Origin: Tetraselmis striata
Taxonomy: Eukaryota; Chlorophyta; Chlorodendrophyceae; Chlorodendrales; Chlorodendraceae
Direction: 5' to 3'
Assembly: GCA_006384855.1 (NCBI GenBank)
Contig: VCJN01002221.1
Location: 117,578 to 181,577, forward strand
Length of the DNA stretch: 64,000 bases
In this document: piece after piece, positions 34,533 through 46,450 of the stretch
Layout of the letters: each line of letters starts with the position of its first letter
Position numbering within the stretch: position 1 is the stretch's first letter
The notes under the pieces: model-generated
Told to the model about the DNA's origin: nothing
What the model saw: the letters and a program-made list of their open reading frames with translations, nothing else
Databases searched by the model: none
Position numbers and translations under genes: made by a program

Positions 34533-35256
34533 TCATACACTTGGACTACCGTATAGTCGCTGTAAGAATAAAGAGGCGGGCACGTCTCGCTAGTCGCTGT
34601 ATAAAAGAGGCGGGCACGTCTCGCTTGCTGATTCAGCAGTAAAAACGCGCTGCGGTACCGCGTTATTTTGGCGTATCAGACGGATATATGACGTGCCTGG
34701 GCTAGAATACACGCGCGTCCATTCAGAAATAAGCCGTACACGTACCTGTACCCTGAAACAAAACAAGCAAATACCGAACGTATGACGGTTCATACACGAA
34801 GCGCGTATGATGAAGGACGGAGGGCGGACGGACAGAGGACGCCTAAAAATCCGTCATAAAACCGTATTGTAACCGGTGTTCATTCTCTCGTATTCCAGGC
34901 AATTTCGATTGCGGTCCTCCTTTTCCTCCGCTCAACCCAAGAGGTAGGGGAACCATGTACTCATCCTGTATTCTTACCAGTAGTGTGACACTCGTTTGTT
35001 GTCATTCCGTGACGTACTCGTAATTAACTGCATCAGGCGCATGTCACTCATCATTACGACGACGCTATACACTCATCATCATTTCCGAGTAGGACCATTT
35101 TTGCATCTGCCCCTGGAAGCCCGTCAATCTCGCTGCGCTCTGGCCTAATCCGCGATAGCGCGCGCGCGGCATACCGAGTGAGCGGGCGCGCGGCAGTGGG
35201 CGGCGAGGCGCGCCGCTGTGGGCGGGCGGAATAAATTATTTACACCCCGTTTTGAC
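34533..35256. other. No gene seen
   Basis: A direct repeat of GAGGCGGGCACGTCTCGCT lies at about 34573 and 34609. Otherwise there are no coding or structural signals. Confidence 0.5.
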
Positions 35257-35566
35257 CAGGATTGGGCTGCAATCCACTTTCCAGTATTGCAGGCTGCAGC
35301 GCAGTACTGCAGGCTGCAAGCAGGCTGCAGTACTGCAGGCTGCAGGCAGGCTGCCGTGCAGGCTGCAATACTGCAAGCTGCAGTAGCACTGAAACTGCTG
35401 ATTATAGGGAAGGCGGGCGGGACAGTGAAGGGCATATATTTGGGGCACTTTTGGTAGCTGCACTGCAGCCCCTTTCGGGAAGTACTGCAGGCTGCATTGC
35501 AGTAGCTTAACTGCATGCTGCAGTTTCTGCAGTCTGCAGTGCAGTAGATACTGTAGCCCAACCCTG
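35257..35566. mobile_element. Non-autonomous hAT element (MITE)
   Basis: A 310-bp element starting CAGGATTGGGCTGC and ending GTAGCCCAACCCTG, with a perfect 8-bp target duplication GTTTTGAC (35249-35256 and 35567-35574). CAGGG-type termini and 8-bp duplications define the hAT superfamily. The interior is a lattice of CTGCAG/GCAGGCTGCAG motifs and an AT-rich centre, with no transposase, so it would rely on an autonomous relative. Confidence 0.88.
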
Positions 35567-35574
35567 GTTTTGAC

Positions 35575-36839
35575 CGGGACCGCCTCGGCGGCCGGCCTCT
35601 TGCTCGCGGGTGGAGGCAGCGGCTACGGCGGCCCGGCGGCCGGCCCGCGACCCGAGCGCCCCACCGCCCGCCCGGGCCCCGGCACCACCCCGGCCCCCCA
35701 GCCGCCGGCTTGGCGGGCTGCTCGGCCTTCTCGGCCGGGGCGGGGCTCCGGGCGGGCTACTGCCCTCGTCGACGTCAACAGTCGACGTCGGGGGTCTGAC
35801 ACAGCAACTGCGAAAGTGAGTATGCGTGTTGATTGCTTGTCGCGGCGGCGGTGGCTGTGTAATCGAACAAGTGGGAAAACAAACGCGACTCACCTGCGGC
35901 TTCCCAGTGCGGCGTCACCTCGCAGACCTCGAGCTAGCCTAAGGCATCTGAGTGTCGCGCGGCCAGCATATTCGTCAAAGACAGCGCTGGCATCACTGCC
36001 TTGTCCTAAGCTGCATGAGCAACATCAAAAAGTAACGCAGCACGGGGCGGTCAACGCTTGTGAAATTCTAATCCTCTACGTAGTCAAGTCACCCAAGCCA
36101 CCCGCCGACTCATTGTACCTTTCATAAGGGCGGACTCCAACCCCCGGCTCGTGGGAGTATGGTATGGACCGTCGACGGAGGCGTTCTGAACGCCAATGCC
36201 CATGTCAGATCCCGTGGGGGGGGGGGGGGGGGCGCCCTATGGTACTGGGGTCAAGATCTTGGCACGCGTGGCGTCGGGTACAAACGAGGTAAAATACAGC
36301 GAGACGACACCCTCATCGGACACTTGGGAACCATGATGGAGGGTGCTGGGGAACGAGCGGCTACGGTACTGTTTGGCGAGTGTGCGCCGGGTAGGGGCAA
36401 CCGCTTTCTAAAATAAACAAGTCCGGCGCCGCGCCTGGCGCGAGTCGTCTTAATATTAAACATATTATATATCATTCTGTTAATATATTAATAATATATT
36501 AGCGACTATATGATAATTTTCAAAAATAAATCTACATAATCCAGCGAAGCGTCGATTTTTCGGCGCGGTGCTGAGCTTTATTGCCGTACGGGTACCCGTA
36601 TATTGCGGATCGGGCCTATAGGTGCATGACTAAGGCGCTTATCTACTGGCATGTACTACTAAGTACTACAATCCACCCGCCCGCCCGCCCGCCCGCCCGT
36701 CCACCCACGGTTCTTAATTACACAGCCGTCCGATTACGACCTCACGGTTGGGAGGTACTGGTACTGGTACTCGGTACTCGCTGCTGGTAATGATCTAAAC
36801 TAGTTTATGGGGTTTCCCTCCGTGACCTAACCGCTTTTT
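35575..36839. other. No gene recognised; simple repeats
   Basis: 35575-35820 is very GC-rich and open in several frames with Pro/Ala/Gly composition only. There is a G run at about 36217-36231 and a (CCCG)n run at 36675-36699. AT-rich sequence with TTAATAT motifs fills 36440-36540. Confidence 0.5.
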
Positions 36840-37023
36840 AGCTACAAGTGCTGCTCAGTGATACGGGAACTAGGCATATGTTGTTGCGCCTTTTTCAGGT
36901 GCAGCACGAGTAGACATAAAAGCAGCCAGAACAGCTGAGCCTGCCATCTTCCAGTTTTCGCTGCGTTCCACGCAGCGATGTAAAAACTGTCTCGTAGCCT
37001 GTTGCGAGCAAGGTCACCCCAGG

Positions 37024-37968
37024 TTGTTCAAGACCACACCCGGCTCACCACCCGTGTATGATATTCTCGTCCGGACGTCCGTGCGTTACCATATGCCAGA
37101 TGGAGAAGAACCCGTCGTCGAGCCGACGTTGGAGTCGCTGAACGCAGATATGAGGGCCCAGTCTTCATTACTGCGAGAGTTGGCTACAGCTGTGGCGCAA
37201 TTGACGGCTCGTGATCGCGTTGTTGATGGGGAAGGGGCACATGGCTTCGGCTCCGGGCAGCGCCTCGCGGGATAGCCGACAGGCAGCGGGGGAGCCGCAG
37301 AGCGCCCCGACTTGCTAGAGCTAGCCCAGAGCGGCCGTGTCGGAGCAAAATCCGTGAGTGCCGAGGATGACTACCTCGCGGTGCCAGAGCTACTGCAGAG
37401 AGCAGAGTCTGGTTACGAGGCCGTTCGACCGGTAAGCCGAGTGCCTGGACTCTTCCCCCTGAGCACCGACCTAACGAACGAGTACCTCAAGCAGGACGAC
37501 CGGCGTCTGCCGGCCCAGGAGGAGTACTTGTGGATGTCGTGTTTCGGGGCCCACATGGCCGCACTTTTCGTGGCTCTCGACGAGCTGCTACCTTACGTCC
37601 CTGCCGCTAACCAGGACTTCACCCCCTACCTCGCGAGAGCTCGGAATCACGCCGAGGCCATCGACAAGGCGTTTCGTTTTCGTTTGGCTTTCCTGCGGAG
37701 GCTCAATGAGATCAAGCGTGTGCACGGTGACCAAGGTGTTCTGGACGTGCTGCGAGCCCAGCATTTTCAGCCTGCTTCGGAGCACCTGGGTTCCGCGATT
37801 TTTGGGGACCTCATGAAGGACTACGAGCGTCGTGTCTTCGAGGCGACCGTTGCCCGCAGCGCAAAGGCAACCGCTACTGCCCGAGTAGCAGCTGCAGCTG
37901 CAGGTCGCGGGCGCGGGCGAGGACGTGGCGGCGGGCGTGGACGTGGCCGCGAAGGTGAGCACGAGTGA
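37024..37968 (+). pseudogene. Gag-like region of the fossil retroelement
   Basis: A helical protein with an acidic/hydrophobic middle and a GRGRGRG-type basic tail, as in structural proteins of retroelements that bind nucleic acid. It is broken. I assign it by position and composition only, since no named domain is visible. Confidence 0.45.
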
Positions 37969-39559
37969 CGGTATAGGGCGCCTTTCGTCGGAGCTGCTGG
38001 AGCTTTGCGAGGCCACCTTTCGGTGACCGCCGCAAGACGCACCCTTGCAGCTCAACGGCGGGATGAGCGCCCTGTGTCAGGACCTGACCCCCCCCCCCCC
38101 CCCCCCACCTTACAGACTTCATTTAGACCTTCCTCGGTGCGGCGCTTCTTACAGCTACAGCCGAGTGCGGCTCAACCATCCGCACACCTGCACATGGCGG
38201 CTCAACCAACCGCTTTTCTTACCACCCCATCTCTGCGTCCGTCGGTTGTTACACTACGTGTCACAACTGGTTCGCAACGACCAAGTTTCGCGCGTGTACG
38301 TTATGCACGGGACAGGCGCTACGAGCGCGAAGGGCGCGCGGGGCGGCCCTCTTACCTGAACCTAGCCCCGCAAACCTCAACTTCCGAGCTCTTCTGGCCT
38401 CGGTTGTCAACTTCATGTTCTTTGCCAGGGGCCTTACTGTTTTCGCTGCGTTCCACGCAGCGCCCCCCCTGACTCCGTTTTCCCTCCACGCTTTCGCTAA
38501 ACCATCCTGCCAATTTCGGCTCTTGACCGTGTAAATGAGCCTGCGCGACCGTTTTGGCAAAACCAGACTCAACTTTGAAATGGGAAAAAAAAATGGTACT
38601 CGCTAGTCGTCACAAGCGCTTATCTGCTGACATGTAATACTAAGTACTATAATCTGGTGGAGCCCGCTACTGGTGTGAATTACAAAAAAGGCAGTTCCCG
38701 AGAACTGCTGGTTTTCGCAGCTAAAGAGCGTAGATTTTGCATCAAAATGTACGGGGTCGGCTGGGACCGAAAGATCCACGACTGGTACGGGCCGCCAGAC
38801 CGGATGGTGTCCGGAAAGGCGCCGCGCGTCCCGAGCCCCCGCCGGTGTTGTAAATTACATGCCACCAGCGATCATGTGGCTCATCAGGACAGTACATTCC
38901 GCTATGCTGCTCTCAGCCTCTCATCACGGCTAAGATGCTGGGAGAGCCTGACTAGTTGCTGCCGCACCTGGGCTTATCGGACACGCAACACCCCTGTGGG
39001 ATGACGTATATCAAAATGATATTCACTCCCCACCTCAGTTGCTTTCACAACTAACCAGACTAACCCTAATCTAAATCGAGCAGCATCCGGAAACGTACCA
39101 CACAAGCGACTAATTGTCTCCGGGCGGGTGGGTGGGAGACAATATAGTCGGGTGCCTTCCAACAACTGAAGCCGCCCCCGAAGTGAACTGGTGCAATCCC
39201 CCATGGCAGCCGGACAGTAGCCCTAAAAATGATCGGGTGCCGCGGCGACCGTGGTCGCCCCGGCCTGGCACGGCCGCCCTTGGCTCCAGCAGCTACACGA
39301 GATGGCTACCGAGGTACTGCACTACCCTCCTTCCCGCGATATGTTCTTTCCCGGGCTGCTCGGGCGCCGCGCGGGCGTCGGGCCGCCGCCATGGAGCGTG
39401 ATGCTCTTCCGCCTTCCCTTCCGTCCTTCTTCTACCGGTCGCGACGCGCCGGTTACGGGGCGTTAAGTACTGCTGCTGCTTCCTTGGACGTTTCCGCGGA
39501 CGCTTTTCAGATCTCCCGTACATATATGCTCACAGCAGACAACACCTCACTGTACGGTA

Positions 39560-40620
39560 CGGGTTGAAATCGAACGTACCGTCTGCACCATGGGCAGCGA
39601 TTATGCGACCTGGGCTACTACGGTTACTCGGCAACGACAAGGTTGGGCGCCGTGCCGCGAATTTCTTGATGTCTTCGCGCGCGGAACGTACCGTGCAGTC
39701 TTACGGATCTGAATTCAACCGATTCTGCAAGTGTGTTATGCGCGCAAAATGGGAGACTGCCGGACACGGCGGATCCGCCGCTCATCGTTCGGTACATCTC
39801 TTGGGTTGCGGCACGTGGCCGCCACAAGGCTGGTGCCTTTGGACCCTACCTTTCAGCGATCAACGCCTTTTTCACCGATAATTTCAAGGAGCCGCCGGCG
39901 CTTGGGCCTTTCGTCAACCAGGCGATGCGCGGTTGGGAGCTGGCTCAGCAGGTGCTGGACGCCCCGGACTACCGGGTGCCTTTGCCTGCGAACGCCGCCC
40001 TCGCATGTGATCGGCGTGCGCAGCGGCTGGTTTCTCACAGGTCCAACGCGTGCGACCTGCCCACATTCCGTGCCCTGCTCGTTACCGCGGTCAATTTCCT
40101 TTTTTGTCACCGCGCGGATACTAGTACGGGGTGCGGCGTGCGCGATTTGGCGGTTGATTCCCGCAGCATTACGCTACACCGTCGAGTACTTAAGGGCAAG
40201 CCTTCCGGGGCGCCTCGTCCGGTGCTGCAAATTCCCCGCGAGGCGCACCCCGAAATCGCGGAGCTTTTGGAGTTCTTCGTCACCTGCCGCGATAACGTGC
40301 CGCCCGGTGCTACTCGGTTTTGGCAGCTCCCTGATGATGATCCCGGCACGTGGACCGCGGCTATTGTCTCCGAATGGGTTACTGCCGCTGCCTTGGCAGT
40401 TGACGCTACCCCGCCTGCTGGTTTCTGCTGGTCGTCGCACAGCCTTCGCAGTGGCGGGGCGTCCGCGGCCTCGGCCACGGGCGTCCCTATGCCTACGATT
40501 CGCTGGCTTGGCGGCTGAAAGTGGGCAGCGGCGTGGTCCTCAATTACATCGTGCCATGCATCATGGACTCCGCCGGGGCCCGCTTCTTCTTCGGCTCCCT
40601 GGCACCGCAGCGTTCCGTTG
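39560..40620 (+). pseudogene. Tyrosine recombinase region of the fossil retroelement
   Basis: The C-terminal catalytic neighbourhood SSHSLRSGGASAASA...GVPMPTIRWLGG carries the H-x-x-R signature of tyrosine recombinases. The N-terminal SAM-like helices (ERTVQSYGSEFNRFCKC, YLSAINAFF) are also present. The gene is broken. Recombinases of this kind integrate circular DNA intermediates in DIRS-type elements. Confidence 0.7.
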
Positions 40621-41042
40621 CTAATCTTTCACAGTGACTGGCTTTCACCGGCAACTGTGCCCTTACGGTTTTGCCTGGCAACGTGACTCGCACTCTGTCT
40701 AATCGTTGTTAAGTACTTAACTGAGTTTAGTCAGACGACGGACCTAGTTGTGCGGTCAAACGACTACCAGCTGGAAAATGTAGCACAATAGCAAGTTATC
40801 GGCTCTGTCTAGAATCTTCCATGATGGGACAATGAGCAGCGGACTCGCGACCGCACCAGCTCCCGACATGTTTCCCTGCCTGCCTGCAGCTACTACTTAG
40901 CCAACTGTCTAGACCATAACGCTCATTTCTTTTGCTGTTGGGCTTCACGCACACACCCGTCCCACCCATCTTGTATGGTGTGGCGAGGGGCTTGTAAGAC
41001 AAGACACTCGCTTCTGGCAACGTGACTCGCACTCTGTCTAAC

Positions 41043-42885
41043 CGTCTTTTACGCCGGTTGGACGGGCATCCGGCGACCGATGCACCCCGAAACTCACCAA
41101 CACGCTACTCTACGCACCACCAATTCACTCCGCCAGCCCCGCCTCCATCCGCGTGGGAACCGGTAGTAAGTGTTGTTGTGTGCGCACATCGTGACAACAT
41201 TACACGGCGGGAATTGCAATTAGCGGTGGAAAATGTGAAGGCATTTTCGAAATCGACGGAGAATGAGGCGGAGGTTGCGGAGTGCATTGGCGGTATGGGT
41301 GCATAGAATAGCGTGTCCATGGGGTTTTGCCTGCATCGGACGCCGTATTCCCATCCATATCCGGCACGGAATGTCCGGTTTCACACATTTGTGTGTGACT
41401 ATAGTGTGAATATTCAGCGTCTTTTACGCCGGGTGCATGGGCATCCGGCGTCCGATGCATCCCGAATCTCACCAACACGCTAGTCTATGCACTGCCAATG
41501 CTCTCCGCCAGCCTCGCCTCCATCCGCGTGGAAATCGATAGTACGTGTTGTTGTGTGCGCACATCGTGACCACATTACACGGCGGGAATTGCAATTAGCG
41601 GTGGAAAATGAAGGCATTTTCGAAATCGACGGAGATTGAGGCGGTGCTGGCGGAGTGCATTGGCGGTGCATAGAATAGCGTGTTGCTGGGAGTTTGGCTG
41701 CATCGGACGCCGTATTCCCATCCATCCGGCACGGAATGTCCGGTTTCACACATTTGTGTGTGACTATAGTGTGAATATTCAGCGTCTTTTACGCCGGGTG
41801 GATAGGCATCCGGCGTCCGATGCACCCTAATTATTTGCAGCACGCTAGTCTATGCACCGCCAATTCACTCCGCCAGCCCCGCCTCCATCCGCGTGGGAAC
41901 CGGTAGTAAATGTTGTTGTGTGCGCACATCGTGACAACATTACCCGGCGGGAATTGCAATTAGCGGAGGAAAATGTGAAGGCATTTTCGAAATCGACGGA
42001 GATTGAGGCGGTGCTGGCGGAGTGCATTGGCGGTGCATAGAATAGCGTGTTGCTGGGAGTTTGGCTGCATCGGACGCCGTATTCCCATCCATCCGGCACG
42101 GAATATGTGGTTTTCACACATTTGCGTGAGAATATAGTGTGAATATTACACGTCTTTTACGCCGGGTGGATCGGCATCCGGCGTCCGATGCACCCCAAGT
42201 ATTTGCAGCACGCGACTCTACGCACCGCCAATTCACTCCGCCAGCCCCGCCTCCATCCGCGTGGGAACCGGTAGTCAGTGTTGTTGTGTGCGCACATCGT
42301 GGCCACATTACCCGGTGGGAATTGCAATTAGCGGTGGAAAATGTGAAGGCGTTTTCGAAATCGACGGAGAATGAGGCGGTGCTGGCGGAGTGCATTGGCG
42401 GTGCATAGAATAGCGTGTTGCTGGGAGCTTGGCTGCATCGGACGCCGTATTCCCATCCATCCGGCACGGAATGTCCGGTTTCACACATATGCGTGTGAAT
42501 ATAGTGTGAATATTACGCGTCTTTTACGCCGGGTGGATAGGCATCCGGCGTCCGATGCACCCCGAATCTCACCAACACGCTTGTCTACGCACCGCCAATG
42601 CACTCCGCCAGCCCCGCCTCTTTCCGCGCGCGTCCTACGTTGCATTGTATATATATACATACGTACATGTACTGCTCCGAAACCAGCCCACATGTCTTTT
42701 ACGCCGGGTGGATGGGCATCCGGCGTCCGATGCACCCAAATTATTTGCAGCACGCTACTCTACGCACCGCCAATGCACTCCGCCAGCCCCGCCTCTTTCC
42801 GCGCAAGTCATACGTTCCATCGTATGTATATACATACGTACATGTACTGCTCTGATACCAACCCAAACTTAATGAGTGCACAACT
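41043..42885. repeat. Tandem array of about 368-bp units, Element 1
   Basis: Unit starts (CGTCTTTTACGCC) fall at 41043, 41418, 41783, 42151 and 42518, with a short unit at 42693, giving periods 375, 365, 368, 367 and 175. Each unit contains CCGGCGTCCGATGC and its inverted form GCATCGGACGCCG, so it can fold on itself. The last two units are cut to about 180 bp and carry TATATACATACGTACATGTA. The array has no convincing coding capacity. Confidence 0.9.
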
Positions 42886-42892
42886 GTGAAAT

Positions 42893-43026
42893 GGGGGGGG
42901 GGGGGGGGGGGGGGAGGCGGGGCTACACTCACACATACCCCGGTCATGCATGACAGATATTCCAAGCCGTGGCGGGTCGGCGGGCCGACCCGGCGGGGGG
43001 TGGGGGGGGGGGGGGGGGGGGGGGTC
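42893..43026 (+). repeat. Poly(G) tracts flanking a short conserved segment
   Basis: A 22-G run at 42893-42914 and a longer interrupted G run ending at about 43024. The equivalent position in Element 2 (about 54791-54929) has G runs of other lengths, so these tracts change length quickly. Confidence 0.9.
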
Positions 43027-43152
43027 TATTCAACTACACGTGCGACAGGGTCGTTTCGTGGAGCAGTATATGTGCCCGGCCTCATTTATACCGCCCCCTA
43101 CCTGCGCTGCATGGTCCACCCCTACGAATTACTTAGCACAAACCGCCATTAC

Positions 43153-43872
43153 TTAATAGGAACCTAGCACAGCCAGGCTTACATTCCCGCTTTGGCGATC
43201 AACTTCTACGCACTTCCCGTCCCTCAGCCGCCGGACATGGGGGTTAAGCCGCCAGCGTCGGCAGTTGCTTAGCCAGACTTGGCATCCCGTACCGTATCCA
43301 TGGCTTCGCAGCTCTGCCGCCGGCACACGCCGAGTCCGGCGCCTGCTGCCGCCGGGTTGCGCACGCATGCACACACGGTAATACGCCGCCGACGCCGCCA
43401 CGCTTACTTCCACCACCTTCGCCAGCCGCAGCTTCGCACGCCGTTCCGCCGACATACGAAACGCACGAATCCCCCCCCCCCCCCCCCCCGGCCCCCGTTC
43501 CCGCGTCATGTATAATATATTCGAGGCGACTATGCGGGGCGCAGTACACGCCGCGGCGTGGGTCGGCGGAGCGGCGGTCGGCGGAGCGGCGGACGGCGGG
43601 AGCCCTAATGGCCGGGCAGTATCCACACCCACACCGGCACCGCCGCTCACCTCCGACGCGGATGAACCGCCTCCCAAAGGAAACATGCCGGTTGGTGGTA
43701 AGCGCAGCAGGCGTGGGGTGCCGGTGCCGGTACCTGTGCGACGGAGCTGTCGCGTCAGGAACCGCACCGCAACCACAACCGCACCGCATGTGGAGCAACA
43801 CATGGCGGTGCCGGCCCCACCTATGTCTAGGGCCACCTCCTCACAGCACCCCGCCACGACGGCGTCGGCCAC
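43153..43872 (-). pseudogene. Minus-strand ORF of Element 1
   Basis: A 239-codon frame with RAFRMSAERRAKLRLAKVVE, RRVPAAELRSHGYGTGCQVW and the end SLAVLGSY. The counterpart in Element 2 is 55060-55560. Near the stop the two copies differ by both silent and replacement changes. It lies downstream of the transposase on the same strand and may be its last part or a separate gene. No family recognised. Confidence 0.4.
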
Positions 43873-44447
43873 CGCCGACGGCGCCGTTGCGGGGGGGGGG
43901 GGGGGGGGGGGCGACCTGCCATGCGACGATGATGCGCCTGATGCGCCGCGTCAGGAGGCAGAGGAGGCCGTGGTTGAGGCGACTGATAGGGCTGAGAGGG
44001 TTAGTTGTCGAGGCGAGCGAGGCTGCGCTCGCGCCACCCGCCCCGCAGCCACCTGCGTGACATGCCGACTTGCTCGTCGCCATGTCGACCGGAGCACTAC
44101 GAGCAGTGGTGGGAGGCGGCCACATGCACTATCATGTGCGTGTTCTGGCCGAACGCCCGTCATGCGTGTACTGCGGCCAACGGACGGACTGGGAGTGTTG
44201 CTGCGACGGCACCCCGGCTTTGTACGGCCCCAAGTACCCATGCATGGCGACCCATCAGCGGGCAGTCCCCTGCCCGACCACGGCCGCGGTGAGGGCGGAG
44301 TTCCGCCATGTCAGGGACGCCTTCCACGACGCGACTCGCGCCGCCGTGTGTGAGGCTTCCGAGAAGGCACGCGCGGCTGGTAGGGTGCGCAAGGTGAGGC
44401 GGCGGACGGCCCGGGAGATGATGGAGAGCGAGACATGCCTTCTGTGA
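43508..44447 (+). pseudogene. Plus-strand Cys-rich accessory ORF, Element 1
   Basis: Starts MYNIFEATMRGAV, continues through a Pro/Ala/Thr-rich linker, a basic RRSCRVRNRT patch and an acidic EAEEAVVEATDRAE helix. After a change of frame it ends in a cysteine module: PSCVYCGQRTDWECC, then GPKYPC and H. The C-x2-C...C-x-C...C...H order resembles small zinc domains at the ends of piggyBac-type proteins, but no match beyond that is claimed. A G run in the middle is longer than in Element 2 and may explain the frame change. Confidence 0.5.
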
Positions 44448-44786
44448 GGTCGGGTGCAATGATATTGGGTGGGGTACACGGGCGTGTAACACTTGCACTT
44501 TGCGCGTACGGCTCGGTTACATCTAGGCGGCGTCACACTATGCAACCGGAAAGGCTGCGTTGCTACTGCAAACGGTGCTACGCCTCACTCGGTAGCAACC
44601 GCTGCCCCGCCTACCCCACAGCTGCTGCCCCCCCCCCCCCCCCCCACCCTCGCGCACCGTCCTGCGACCTCGCGTGGATCCCCGCCACCAGCAGCTCCTT
44701 GGCGTCGACGCCCAAGTCAGCAGCATTCGCGGAGGACATGTGGGCATGTGCCATGAGAACAGCCACCTTGCGGATGCCCGGACCGT

Positions 44787-45479
44787 CTAGGAGGACAAGG
44801 GCCTCCTCCCCGCCGCAACCACCGCCACCGCCCGCCGGCACTCTCCACAAGTCCAAGCCCACGGCAGTGTGGGCTCGTTCCAGCGTCCACACCGTACACA
44901 ATGCTGCCCTATGGGCCGCGCGCTGGCATGGTTGTCGTCCGAGTCAGCCCCCGGCGGGGGCGGCGGCGTGTTAAGGTAGAAGTGTTGAGCTCGCGCGACC
45001 ATGGTGGTGTACTTGGCGTCTTCGCGCGCTCCGCCAGCAGGCATGCGGATAAACCTGTCGGCATTGCACTCCGGGTAGTGCTGGTCGGGGAGGTTCGCCC
45101 ATCCGCCAGCCTTCCCGGGCGCCCCGCTGAACGCCACGCACCCCTTGGGGCATGTGCCGGACATATCTGGATGTATTAGGCACATGCATGCATCGGGAGG
45201 GGAGGAGCGTGAGGGGCCTGACACCCCAAGACACGCCGCGTCAAGCACGCACCCATGCAGACATCCCTGCCGTACCCGCAGGAACTTCCGCATCGCCTCG
45301 TGGCTGCGTGGCACGGCCATCCCACCCCAGGTAAAGCCGGCGGGCATGATGTCATGCAGCAACTGCCAGTCGCTATCAGCGGAGTTGTTGGAGTTCTTGC
45401 TCTTCACATGGGCCGAGCACTTCATGACTGCAAACGTGAGGGCATTCGTGTCGGACCCCGGCACAGCAGCGGACTCCAC
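44787..45479 (-). pseudogene. CMC transposase segment, Element 1
   Basis: Encodes DIMPAGFTWGGMAVPRSHEA, MRKFLRV, then a Cys-rich block (ACMCLIHPDMSGTCPKGCVA, HYPECNADRFIRMP). An LP/VPRSHEAM...L start followed by C-x-C...HPD...CP-x-GC and C-x4-RF is typical of the N-terminal zinc region of CACTA/Plavaka-type transposases. Element 2 has lost this segment, where the 30-bp minisatellite now lies. Confidence 0.55.
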
Positions 45480-46387
45480 GCCCGGAGGTGCGCCGCCTCC
45501 TCCTCCTCCTCCTCATCGCTCGTCCACCCGGCGCCAGCCCCCCCCCCCCCTTCCCAGCCCTCCTCTTCAGATTCACTGGACTGGTCATCGCCTTCATGGA
45601 CGGTTGCCAGGCGAGCCTCCCCGTCCGCATCCACAGGGGGGTGCTCATGGGCAGCCGCCATAGCCTCCACAACCTGCCACGCCGACCGGGCGGGTGCGTG
45701 TGATTCCATACAACCGCAGGTGACTGGTGCCACCAGCACACATGCCGGGCCCACTCACCTCTGAACGCAGAAGGTCCACAATGTCACCGTCCTCGAAAAC
45801 AGCGCGCCACTGGGTCGCCCCGCCGTAGTCCTCCAACACCCACTCGGTAGTGACGCCTGTTATCACGCCGTAGTGCCATACTCCCCGGAACTTCTTGGCG
45901 ATGACCTTCATGTAGAAGTCACCGGGATCGCCTTCCCGTATCACGCCCTCATCGGCGGCTTCCACGCCCGCCGGCGGCCACGCATGCGCGTCGATGTCCA
46001 TACCGTCTCCGTCCCCCCCACGCCCATCACATCGTCCTCCTTCGAGCCGCCGTCGTCCGAGACCGGCGCCGGCGGGCCGTTTCCAACGGCTGCAGCTACT
46101 CATGCTGACGCCCCTGCTGCTGTTGTTGTTGCTGTTGCTGCTGCCGCCCCTGTTGCTGCTGCTTGTGATAAGGCGGCCTTGCGGCGCAACTTAGCCGCAC
46201 GCTTCAACGAGTGGCTACAGTTCGGGTGTTTTAGGAAGTGCTGCTCTCGCGCCGTCACTACTTCAAGTCACCCAGCCCTGGCAGTGCTTGCATGTGTACA
46301 CGCCATCCTGCGACACACTCGATATCCATCCCTTTCCCGGCATGCATGCTGCCGCGCGCGGGGGGCAGGGGGGGGTGAGAGTTGGGG
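45480..46387 (-). pseudogene. Transposase N-terminus, Element 1 (Tudor-like and BED-like)
   Basis: Reading leftwards from the right: an incomplete BED-like zinc region, an Ala/Gln-coded microsatellite, then DFYMKVIAKKFRGVWHYGVI, WRAVFEDGDIVDLLRSEV (a Tudor/PWWP-like barrel signature G...K.F.G...FEDGD) and an acidic DDQSSESEEE linker. The counterpart in Element 2 is 58710-59609. The 5.1-kb insertion at 46388 falls just upstream of the BED region and so separates it from its promoter. Confidence 0.6.
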
Positions 46388-46450
46388 GGGTACATGGCAC
46401 ATTTTTGAGTCAAAACGGTCCAATTCCTGGACTCAAAAATGTGCCCCCCA
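46388..46450 (+). repeat. Left TIR of the 5.1-kb element
   Basis: Contains GGCACATTTTTGAGTC and GACTCAAAAATGTGCC around an 18-bp spacer, so the TIR is itself a hairpin. It matches 51422-51483 in reverse complement. Confidence 0.75.

Larger units (their letters stand above)
36840..41043 (+). mobile_element. Fossil tyrosine-recombinase retroelement (DIRS-like)
   Basis: Two parts are visible: a Gag-like protein region (37024-37968) ending in an Arg/Gly-rich tail, and a tyrosine recombinase region (about 39560-40620). No reverse transcriptase was recognised between them, so this is an internally deleted or non-autonomous copy. Repeated sequences occur at its ends and inside: a CGCTGCG hairpin repeat at about 36958 and 38440, a 40-bp repeat at about 36631 and 38611, and GTGACTCGCACTCTGTCTAA at about 40683 and 41022. 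Such rearranged repeats in place of LTRs are known for DIRS-type elements. It is broken, with at least two interruptions, and looks moderately old. Element ends are approximate. A Crypton-like origin for the recombinase part is the main alternative. Confidence 0.6.

Noticed and set aside
35575-35900. Pro/Ala/Gly-rich open frame of about 185 codons
   Set aside because: Composition-driven; no domain and no conserved context.
37024-40620. A host gene encoding an RG-rich protein next to a recombinase
   Set aside because: The pairing, flanking repeats and decay fit a fossil retroelement better than host genes.
41043-42885. CRISPR-like array or coding repeat
   Set aside because: Units are about 368 bp, self-complementary and of eukaryotic transposon context; frames within units are broken by period lengths not divisible by three.
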